From NCBI GenBank assembly GCA_025352185.1, contig JANXTV010000365.1, forward strand, positions 1 to 5,135: a stretch of DNA of 5,135 bases, given 5' to 3'. A model generated the notes under the pieces. The model saw only the letters and a list, made by a program, of their open reading frames with translations, was not told the DNA's origin and made no database searches. Each line of letters starts with the position of its first letter. Position 1 is the first letter of the stretch. This document shows positions 1-5,135 of this stretch, piece by piece. The position numbers and the translations under genes are program-made. The DNA is from Oligoflexia bacterium. Its GTDB lineage: Bacteria; Bdellovibrionota; UBA1018.

Positions 1-4
1 CTTG

Positions 5-1336
5 TCAGAAGTACATCGCTGCTTCGAAGGTAAAATACGGCGCCAAAGCAGCGTTTCGCCCGGTCATGGGGCGGTAGTAATTTACCGAGAAATCCATCGG
101 GAGAGGGAACTGGTGGGAAGAGAATGCGTCGAGCATCGAGATGCTCCAGTTCACGTTTAAAGTCTCGAGGTATAGTTCGGTTTCGTCGCTGAGGTAACCA
201 TAATCCTTAGGACGTGAGCCTTGGTAATTATCCCGACCCTTCCAATAAACCTCGTAGCTGGATTCAAAAGACATCACGTTATTTAAGCTGTATTTCGCCG
301 CGAGATTCGTCCAAACCTTACTCGCATAGTGGAGCTGGATTTCTTCTTCGGTCGAAGCATTCGGTAGGAAATCAGAAGCGTCGCTGCGAACGCGCATAAT
401 CTTTTTACCGGGTAAACGGTAAGTATAGTGAATTCCGTTAGAGATCGTCCACGGGGTGTGGGCCCCGCCCGGATTATAGTTCGTGATGTGGGAGGCGGCG
501 ATATCCCAGACTCCGGATCCGTTATCGATTTCGGTGATGGCGGCCGGCGCGTGAGTTTTTCCCGTGGGAGCGGAGAAACCGAGCTGGATCGAGTTGATCC
601 AGGTTTCCTTCGGAGTCTTCAGGTAGTTATAACGTCCGCCGAAGTTCACGTCGCCAACGCCCGTCGTATCCGTACTGCCGAACCGTTGGTACCCGTTATT
701 TTCCAGCGCCAGCGTCTGAAGGTTTTCGATATTCGCGTTATCTAAAAACTGGAGTCCGTTAATCGCGGACGCGAACGCATTCGGATCCAGCCCTTGGAGA
801 GCCTTCGTATAGTCGGCGACAGTGTTATTCACTTTATTAATTTGGGCACTGGCCCGGACTCGGGTCGAAACAATCGGCACCATGAATCCGATGGAAAGAC
901 GGTCGGTCACTCCGTGCATGTATTGGAAAACGCTCTGGGCTTGGGTCGCTTCGACGTCGACCCCGAGGAACCCCTTCGTTAGGGCATCCCCCAGGAGGGG
1001 TTTCGAAGCGTCGGTCGCGGTGACCCCGCCCGAGGCGGTCCCGCTCGCGTTCGCATCGTAATGGAGTCCGGTGTCGTTCAGAAGGCTCACGAGGCTCTTA
1101 AACTGAGGACTGATCTTCGCGATCGTCTCGGCATCCAGGTTTAAGTTATACGGTTTCGTAATGCTCTCGACGTTTCCTTGGTCGTTAAACTTTTGGGTGA
1201 TTCCGTTTGTTTTTGCGTACAGAAAAGAGGCACGGGAAATCCCCTTCGGGAGCGTGCGCGCATCCTCAGCAATCGCCGAGAAGACGATGAAAACGGGGAG
1301 CGATTTAGCCAGAATTTTAAAGAACGACGTCTGCAT
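5..1336 (-). CDS. Outer-membrane beta-barrel protein, transporter/MetA-pathway-like
   Basis: Predicted outer-membrane beta-barrel protein of 443 aa, complete. Residues 1-23 look like a Sec signal peptide: Lys7 and Lys11, a hydrophobic run LPVFIVFSAIA, and a likely cut after AIA (before E24). The body has alternating hydrophobic and aromatic strands. The last strand is APYFTFEAAMYF, ending in Phe, the usual signal for BAM-dependent insertion. 'GVTDRLSIGFMVPIV' (142-156), 'TGVGDVNFGGRY' (225-236) and 'GFSAPTGK' (253-260) match the style of the Phenol_MetA_deg / transporter-like barrel family (Pfam PF13557), recognised from memory. Substrate is unknown; a role in uptake of hydrophobic compounds is only a family guess. 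The ATG is the only standard start after an in-frame stop (TAG, complement of 1364-1366); a weak GGGG lies 4 bases upstream. Polar or Gly/Ala-rich stretches at 90-120 and 165-215 may be long loops. It is divergent from the 709-aa gene. Confidence 0.8.
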   Translation of the reverse strand: MQTSFFKILAKSLPVFIVFSAIAEDARTLPKGISRASFLYAKTNGITQKFNDQGNVESITKPYNLNLDAETIAKISPQFKSLVSLLNDTGLHYDANASGTASGGVTATDASKPLLGDALTKGFLGVDVEATQAQSVFQYMHGVTDRLSIGFMVPIVSTRVRASAQINKVNNTVADYTKALQGLDPNAFASAINGLQFLDNANIENLQTLALENNGYQRFGSTDTTGVGDVNFGGRYNYLKTPKETWINSIQLGFSAPTGKTHAPAAITEIDNGSGVWDIAASHITNYNPGGAHTPWTISNGIHYTYRLPGKKIMRVRSDASDFLPNASTEEEIQLHYASKVWTNLAAKYSLNNVMSFESSYEVYWKGRDNYQGSRPKDYGYLSDETELYLETLNVNWSISMLDAFSSHQFPLPMDFSVNYYRPMTGRNAALAPYFTFEAAMYF

Positions 1337-1408
1337 ATATCCCCAAGTATAATCATGAGTTAGCTATTCCCCGTCTACCCCGAGGAGGTCGCGTCCAAAG
1401 TTCGTTTT

Positions 1409-1423
1409 CCGTGTCTAACACGG
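1409..1423. repeat. Perfect inverted repeat in the divergent intergenic region
   Basis: The arms CCGTGT (1409-1414) and ACACGG (1418-1423) are perfect reverse complements around a 3-base centre, CTA. The site lies between two divergent genes, 73 bases from the minus-strand start and 113 bases from the plus-strand ATG, which suits an operator for a shared regulator. It could also form a small hairpin in a transcript. No regulator family can be named from the sequence. Confidence 0.4.
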
Positions 1424-1441
1424 TGCGTGACTCGGTGCACG
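1421..1441. repeat. CGGTGC direct repeats, 12-bp spacing, overlapping dyads
   Basis: CGGTGC occurs at 1421-1426 and again at 1433-1438, exactly 12 bp apart, so nearly on the same face of the helix. The first copy overlaps the right arm of the adjacent inverted repeat. Short dyads overlap here too: CGTG 1426-1429 with CACG 1438-1441, and the palindrome GTGCAC at 1435-1440. The cluster may be a protein-binding region for one or both divergent genes; this is inference. Confidence 0.3.
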
Positions 1442-1470
1442 AAGTATTTAACGCGCTGCGTCTTTTTTCT

Positions 1471-1499
1471 TAGAATCGTCCGCACCCTCGTGATAGAAC
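1471..1499 (+). promoter_or_regulatory. Weak candidate promoter for the 709-aa exported protein
   Basis: The candidate -10 is TAGAAC at 1494-1499, four of six matches to TATAAT, preceded by TG one base upstream (TGA TAGAAC), which fits an extended -10. With a 17-bp spacer the -35 would be TAGAAT at 1471-1476, only three of six matches to TTGACA. Initiation would fall near 1506, giving a leader of about 30 nt that includes the ribosome binding site. It assumes a housekeeping sigma factor with the usual consensus. Confidence 0.3.
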
Positions 1500-1524
1500 C
1501 CGGACGGTCGGAAAACACTAATTT

Positions 1525-1531
1525 GGGGTGA
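1525..1531 (+). promoter_or_regulatory. Ribosome binding site that favours ATG 1537 over GTG 1528
   Basis: GGGGTGA at 1525-1531 resembles the GGAGGTGA anti-16S complement and sits 5 bases before the ATG at 1537. The in-frame GTG at 1528 lies inside this motif, so it is unlikely to be the start. Confidence 0.6.
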
Positions 1532-1536
1532 CTGAA

Positions 1537-3666
1537 ATGTTGAAGTTAGAAACTTTCGGAAAATCGCGTGGCGGGGTTTATGGCTCTTTTCTCGGTCGAT
1601 TCGCGGCAATTTCCATTCTTATTCCGACTCTTCTTTCTCAGTCGATGGCATCGACCTCTCCCGAAGATGCGCGCACGATTCTCGTCACCTTAGCCGAAAC
1701 CGGCTCTAAAACGGCTTCGATCGACACGGTTCGGAGTCTCGTCGAATCGTACCGCATCGACCGGGGAGACGCTTACCTTCCCCTCGCGGACGCACCCTAT
1801 CCGCGTTTTCTCATTAATGCCCAGATCGGCGAAATTTATCCCGCCCTCTATACTTCAGCGTTGAACGATTTTCTGGATCACATTCCGCTCGATCTGCTTT
1901 TCGACGGCGTCCTCGGAATGGTCCGGGATAAAAAAATTCCGGACGCCATGAAAGAGAAGCTCAGTAAGATTAGTCCGCGCATGGCGAAACGCGCCCTGAA
2001 GGGCGCCGGTCCGGACTGCGAACTCGATACGACCGATGCTGCGGAAAAATCATCGACCGTCGGCCTGATCATGCTGAAGATCGATTTTGCGAACGTCATT
2101 TCGGCGTGTACCTACCGGAAGCGCCTCTATCACGCGATGAAAGAAGAGCTCGTTAAGGCGGCGAAAACTCCCGAGACGAAGGCCCTCGTTCGGGAACAGG
2201 CAAAAGATAAATTCCCGGATGAGTTCCGGAAAGGGTTCCTCACGAAGATTAATTCAACCCTGGGTAATTTCTCCACTCTGGTGAACGAAAAGTTTAACGC
2301 TTGCGAAAAGGCGGCGGCTCCCGTGAAATTCGGACTCGATTTCATCCTGCACCCCTTCGGTACTAAAGCCGAGAGTGGCTGTACTTCGCTTCACCCGATC
2401 TGGGGAAGTCATGGATCCGTGATCGAAGCCGGTACCGCCGTCGAAATGCAGAGTGGCCGCCGTAAAATTACGTTGAAGGCATTCGCACAGGGACTGCTCG
2501 CCGATCTCTTTGCGGCTCGGGTGCTGATTGCGTCGCCGATAGCGCGCGATCGTTCGCTCGCCGCGGGACTTTTTTACGCCGTAGTGAATCGGTGGTTATT
2601 TCTCACGGGCGGAATCACCGCGGATTGGGATGCGAAGAAACGGGAAATGCCGATTGCCCAGATGGGCGAGAAAATGAACCCCCCTAAATTTAAAGAAGTT
2701 CCGTTCGGAGGTTGGGGCGCGCAGTCCGTAGGATTTGGCGTTTCGATGAGTTCCTGGGACTGGGCCGCGTATAATCCGACCGATGAAAAAAATCCGACTC
2801 CGATTCGTCTCTTCCCGACTCGGTTTGAGATTGATGAAAACGGCGTGGGCGTTATTTCCGATCAGGCGGATGCTTACCAAACGAACGACGACCTCGCTTA
2901 CATGCTTCTCGCCGTATCGGAATTTCTGAAGGCGACCCAGCCCGGCACGCCCTTCGCAAAATTCTTCGGTGGGAAAGATAAAGTTGCCGACCTGCTGGAC
3001 GCGAAAAAACCGATGCTCTTTCCGACCGAGGGACGTATGATCGCCGTCGGGGTTCTGGCGGCCGTCGCGCAGAACCTTCTGAATCCGACCATCGGGCATG
3101 TAGGGAGCAAGTCCACCGGCCTACCGCTCGTTTTCCGGGACCACGCTTCGTTTAATTCGCTCTCGGATGTCGATATCGATACCCGGGGAGTCGCCTCGCT
3201 CCTCGTGGCGGCGGCGAAACTTCGAAAAATTCTGAAAGTGGATCCGATCCTCGATCAGGAACCGAAACTAAAATCGGTAATGGGAGACGTAGAAACCCTC
3301 GTCCAACTCGGCGCGCTCGTCGTCGGGCGGGATGCCCAGGGGACCGACGGATCCGTACGGGCGAAAATGCGATCGAGCGATGCTTCGATCACCCTCGGTT
3401 CGCAGCTCGCCGGGATCCGGGTTTTTCTAGCGGCGTTTAACGACTCGGTCGATTCGACGAAAGCGAATTTCGTTCAAGCTCGCCTCGTGGCGGCCCTGCA
3501 GTACTTTTTCGCGAATCAGTTAAATGACCCTTCTTCGCTCGATCTCGAGGCGCGGCTGAATGTCGTCGCCGTTTGGAATCAATGTCAGGCCGAACTCCGT
3601 AAAATCCGGAGCGATTTGCCCTGGGCGGATTGGGAGCAGAAGATCCGGAACGTGCGGACCGACTGA
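1537..3666 (+). CDS. Exported protein of unknown function, 709 aa
   Basis: I do not recognise this protein. It starts at ATG 1537, chosen because GGGGTGA lies 5 bases upstream; an in-frame GTG at 1528 would add three residues. Residues 1-38 resemble a Sec signal peptide with a long N-region (Lys3, Lys9, Arg11, Arg21), a hydrophobic core FAAISILIPTLL and a probable cut after SMA (A38). The +1 residue is Ser and no Cys lies at the cut, so it is not an obvious lipoprotein. The mature part looks soluble and largely helical, with charged helices at about 130-230 and 555-590, so periplasmic or secreted. Five Cys (161, 191, 256, 282, 683) could form disulfides, four of them in one stretch. A Gly/Trp-rich segment at about 390-412 (PFGGWGAQSVGFG, SSWDW) stands out. 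I see no known catalytic motif. It may be monocistronic: 138 bases separate it from the E1 genes. Confidence 0.8.
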   Translation: MLKLETFGKSRGGVYGSFLGRFAAISILIPTLLSQSMASTSPEDARTILVTLAETGSKTASIDTVRSLVESYRIDRGDAYLPLADAPYPRFLINAQIGEIYPALYTSALNDFLDHIPLDLLFDGVLGMVRDKKIPDAMKEKLSKISPRMAKRALKGAGPDCELDTTDAAEKSSTVGLIMLKIDFANVISACTYRKRLYHAMKEELVKAAKTPETKALVREQAKDKFPDEFRKGFLTKINSTLGNFSTLVNEKFNACEKAAAPVKFGLDFILHPFGTKAESGCTSLHPIWGSHGSVIEAGTAVEMQSGRRKITLKAFAQGLLADLFAARVLIASPIARDRSLAAGLFYAVVNRWLFLTGGITADWDAKKREMPIAQMGEKMNPPKFKEVPFGGWGAQSVGFGVSMSSWDWAAYNPTDEKNPTPIRLFPTRFEIDENGVGVISDQADAYQTNDDLAYMLLAVSEFLKATQPGTPFAKFFGGKDKVADLLDAKKPMLFPTEGRMIAVGVLAAVAQNLLNPTIGHVGSKSTGLPLVFRDHASFNSLSDVDIDTRGVASLLVAAAKLRKILKVDPILDQEPKLKSVMGDVETLVQLGALVVGRDAQGTDGSVRAKMRSSDASITLGSQLAGIRVFLAAFNDSVDSTKANFVQARLVAALQYFFANQLNDPSSLDLEARLNVVAVWNQCQAELRKIRSDLPWADWEQKIRNVRTD

Positions 3667-3670
3667 AGTC

Positions 3671-3712
3671 GGACGGGTTGGGTGCCTCGTCACGCCGCGT
3701 TAACGCCCGTCC
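3671..3712 (+). other. Inverted repeat after the 709-aa gene, possible stem-loop
   Basis: GGACGGG (3671-3677) and CCCGTCC (3706-3712) are perfect 7-bp complements around a 28-base loop, starting 5 bases after the TGA at 3664-3666. The loop holds the palindrome CGTTAACG (3698-3705). No T-tract follows (the next bases are ATTTCGGGCCC), so a classic intrinsic terminator is not supported. It may be an mRNA 3' stabilising stem or chance. Confidence 0.3.
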
Positions 3713-3791
3713 ATTTCGGGCCCTGTTCCCGCGATCGATGGCTTGTGAATCCTAAGCGCATCGGGTAAATCCGATCTCTACGAAAACTTTC

Positions 3792-3797
3792 AGGAGA
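3792..3797 (+). promoter_or_regulatory. Ribosome binding site fixing the GTG start of E1 alpha
   Basis: AGGAGA at 3792-3797 lies 7 bases before GTG 3805. In this frame the nearest upstream stop is TAA at 3766-3768, and no ATG, GTG or TTG codon occurs between it and 3805. This supports GTG as the start and hence the reality of the N-terminal tail. Confidence 0.75.
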
Positions 3798-3804
3798 TCG
3801 CAAA

Positions 3805-4941
3805 GTGGCATCTAAAGGCGTATCTAAATCCTCGTCCTCGTCTTCTTTTAAAAAGTCGGCCCCGAAGGGAATGAAGTTAAATCCTTCGGCCATGAAGGGG
3901 AAGACCCTGATGACGGCGACCCCCGAGTCGACGAAGAAGAACGGCGCGACCTCGGGCGCTTTCGTACTGCCGACGAAGCAGCTCATTAAAATCCACGATC
4001 TGATGGTGCGGGCCCGCTGCTTAGAGGAGCGGCTGATCCGGATGTATAAGCAGAACGACGGTTATTTCTGGATCGGCGGCCCGGGCGAGGAAGCGTTTAA
4101 TATCCCGCTCGGTATGCAGGTGAAGAAGGGCCAAGGCGTCGACTACGATTTCCTCCACCTCCATTATCGTTCTTCCGGAATCGTGCTCGCGATGGGTGCG
4201 GAGCCGATCGACATGATTCGCCAGATGAAGAATACGGCCACCGATCCTTTTTCGGGCGGACGGAACTTCGGGAACCACACCTCGATTCGTAAGTGGAACA
4301 TCGTTCCGATCACCTCGACGATCGAAACCCAGTATGCGACCGCAATCGGAACGGGGATCGCCCAGCGCCAGCACGGCGGAGACGCAATCACGATCGTAAA
4401 CGGCGGGGACGCCGGAACCGCCGAGGGCGAGTTCGCATCGTGCCTCGTTTGGTCCTCTCGCCCGAAATCGGAACTTCCGATTCTCATGATCGTCACGAAC
4501 AACGAATACGGAATTTCGACTCCTTCGAATACCCAGCACGGCGAAAAGCACATGGCCGACCGGGGGACCGCCTTCGGAATAAAAAACCGCGTGATTAACG
4601 GGAATGACCCGGAAGAATCTTACCTCGCACTCCAAGAAGCTATGGAATACGTCCGTAAAGAACGTAAACCTTACCTCCTCGAAGCCCGCGTTTCCCGACT
4701 CTACGGCCACTCTTCGGCGACCGGTGCTAACCTCGTAAAAGAAGAAGCCGACTCGCTCACGATTTTTGAAACCCGGCTCGAAAAAGGCGGCGTACTTACG
4801 CGTAAAGCGATGGACGAAGTCCGCGCACGTTATACCGAAGAGATGCTCGATATGGCGAAGAAAGTTAAAGAAGAGCCCATGCCGGACCCGTCGACGATTT
4901 ATGACCACACGTTCGCCGGTCAGAAAGGGAAATACCTCTAA
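3805..4941 (+). CDS. 2-oxoacid dehydrogenase E1 component, alpha subunit (pyruvate or branched-chain)
   Basis: Alpha subunit of the ThDP-dependent E1 of a 2-oxoacid dehydrogenase complex, 378 aa, complete, cytoplasmic. With the beta subunit it decarboxylates a 2-oxoacid and passes the acyl group to E2 lipoyl domains. Residues about 53-350 match the E1 alpha fold: 'RARCLEERL' (69-77), 'GGPGEEA' (91-97), the Mg-ThDP motif from G201-D202 to N232-N233, 'GISTP' (236-240), 'NGNDPEESY' (265-273) and the conserved loop His in 'YGHSS' (300-304; His302). The motif reads GDA instead of GDG, with 28 rather than the usual 26 residues before NN. 'NNEYGISTP' and the beta N-terminus lean towards branched-chain (BkdA1-like) enzymes, while 'GHS' also fits PdhA or AcoA, so substrate is open. 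Residues 1-52 form a Lys/Ser-rich, probably disordered tail. The start is GTG with AGGAGA 7 bases upstream. The gene overlaps E1 beta by one base. Lys and Glu codon choice changes sharply near codon 215. Confidence 0.93.
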   Translation: MASKGVSKSSSSSSFKKSAPKGMKLNPSAMKGKTLMTATPESTKKNGATSGAFVLPTKQLIKIHDLMVRARCLEERLIRMYKQNDGYFWIGGPGEEAFNIPLGMQVKKGQGVDYDFLHLHYRSSGIVLAMGAEPIDMIRQMKNTATDPFSGGRNFGNHTSIRKWNIVPITSTIETQYATAIGTGIAQRQHGGDAITIVNGGDAGTAEGEFASCLVWSSRPKSELPILMIVTNNEYGISTPSNTQHGEKHMADRGTAFGIKNRVINGNDPEESYLALQEAMEYVRKERKPYLLEARVSRLYGHSSATGANLVKEEADSLTIFETRLEKGGVLTRKAMDEVRARYTEEMLDMAKKVKEEPMPDPSTIYDHTFAGQKGKYL

Positions 4942-5135
4942 TGGCACACATGGCACAGGCCATCCGCATGGCCCTCCACTACGGAGAAGAAAATCTCGAA
5001 TTGAAAAACGTATTCGGCGAAGACGTCGGACCGCCCCTCGGGGGAGCGTTCACCGTCACCCAGGGAATTAAGACCTCCTGGAACAGCCCGCTCGATGAGC
5101 GCGGCATCGTCGGAGCCGCGATCGGACTCGGTTTC
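4941..5135 (+). CDS. 2-oxoacid dehydrogenase E1 component, beta subunit (5' part, runs off the window)
   Basis: Only the first 65 codons are present; the frame is open at the window edge. The translation begins MAHMAQAIRMALHYGE and contains 'FGEDVG' (25-30), 'GGAFTVTQGI' (34-43) and 'NSPLDERGIVGAAIG' (48-62). This is the start of the pyrimidine-binding transketolase-like domain of E1 beta. Glu27 in GED is the expected catalytic Glu that activates the ThDP aminopyrimidine (by family knowledge). The pattern FGEDV, GGxF, NxPLxExGIVG is closest to branched-chain E1 beta. The linker between 'TQGI' and 'NSPL' is only four residues (KTSW), shorter than the roughly ten I recall in the human enzymes. 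The ATG overlaps the E1 alpha stop (TAATG), so translation is probably coupled; AGGGAAA about 10 bases upstream is a weak ribosome binding site. A second in-frame ATG at 4950 (MAQAIR) is possible. Confidence 0.92.
   Translation, partial: MAHMAQAIRMALHYGEENLELKNVFGEDVGPPLGGAFTVTQGIKTSWNSPLDERGIVGAAIGLGF

Noticed and set aside
1341..1352. TATACT on the minus strand as a -10 for the barrel gene
   Set aside because: It would place the transcript start only about 3-4 bases before the ATG, with no -35-like hexamer at the right distance.
1382..1389. GAGGAGGT as a strong ribosome binding site
   Set aside because: No ATG, GTG or TTG lies at a usable distance downstream on the plus strand, and no convincing ORF follows.
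1451..1468. Small hairpin plus TTTTTT as an intrinsic terminator
   Set aside because: The stem is only 4 bp (ACGC/GCGT), and no plus-strand gene lies upstream to terminate, since the neighbour on the left is on the minus strand.
1528..1536. GTG at 1528 as start of the 709-aa protein
   Set aside because: This GTG overlaps the GGGGTGA ribosome binding site for ATG 1537 and has no suitable site of its own upstream.
2596..3099. A 167-codon open frame on the minus strand inside the 709-aa gene
   Set aside because: It is fully nested antisense, has shadow-like composition and no recognisable motif. The plus-strand gene has a signal peptide and ribosome binding site.
3743..3771. Promoter for the E1 operon: TTGTGA, about 17 bp, TAAATC
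   Set aside because: The -35 is passable but the -10 matches TATAAT at only three of six positions, so it is not distinguishable from chance. The operon may still have a promoter in this 138-bp gap.
4021..4956. A 311-codon open frame on the minus strand opposite E1 alpha
   Set aside because: It lies antisense to a clear E1 alpha, is rich in Arg, Phe and Val without any family pattern, and has no separate promoter or ribosome binding site I can see. G/C-biased codons on the plus strand easily leave this frame free of stops.

Overview
The window reads as a moderately GC-rich Gram-negative bacterial chromosome segment. The evidence is an outer-membrane beta-barrel protein with a signal peptide and a C-terminal Phe, a second protein with a Sec-type signal peptide, and a bacterial-style gene pair for a heterotetrameric 2-oxoacid dehydrogenase E1. 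The start of the mature barrel protein (an 'ARTLPKG' stretch) and the style of the E1 pair recall Bdellovibrio-like predatory bacteria (Bdellovibrionota/Oligoflexia). That placement is inference from memory and was not tested. No RNA genes, insertion sequences, CRISPR arrays or prophage genes were seen.

Layout. (1) Bases 5-1336, minus strand: a complete 443-aa outer-membrane barrel protein resembling the phenol MetA-degradation/transporter-like barrel family. (2) Bases 1337-1536: a 200-bp divergent intergenic region with a perfect 6-bp inverted repeat, a 12-bp-phased CGGTGC direct repeat and a weak rightward promoter candidate. (3) Bases 1537-3666, plus strand: a 709-aa exported protein that I do not recognise. 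(4) Bases 3667-3804: a 138-bp gap holding a 7-bp inverted repeat and, at its end, a good ribosome binding site. (5) Bases 3805-4941, plus strand: a complete E1 alpha subunit of a pyruvate or branched-chain 2-oxoacid dehydrogenase complex, starting at GTG. (6) Bases 4941-5135, plus strand: the first 65 codons of the E1 beta subunit, overlapping the alpha stop by one base (TAATG) and cut by the window edge.

The E1 alpha and beta subunits form one functional unit: alpha carries the Mg-ThDP diphosphate-binding motif and beta supplies the catalytic Glu and the pyrimidine-binding fold. An E2 acyltransferase gene may follow beyond the window. The two envelope genes are divergent from each other and have no evident functional tie to E1.

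The points most worth a second look are the unrecognised 709-aa exported protein, a sharp change in Lys and Glu codon choice halfway through E1 alpha, a non-canonical GDA (not GDG) ThDP motif with a longer spacer, and a Lys/Ser-rich N-terminal tail on E1 alpha. I did not find convincing evidence of a wholly new multi-gene system.
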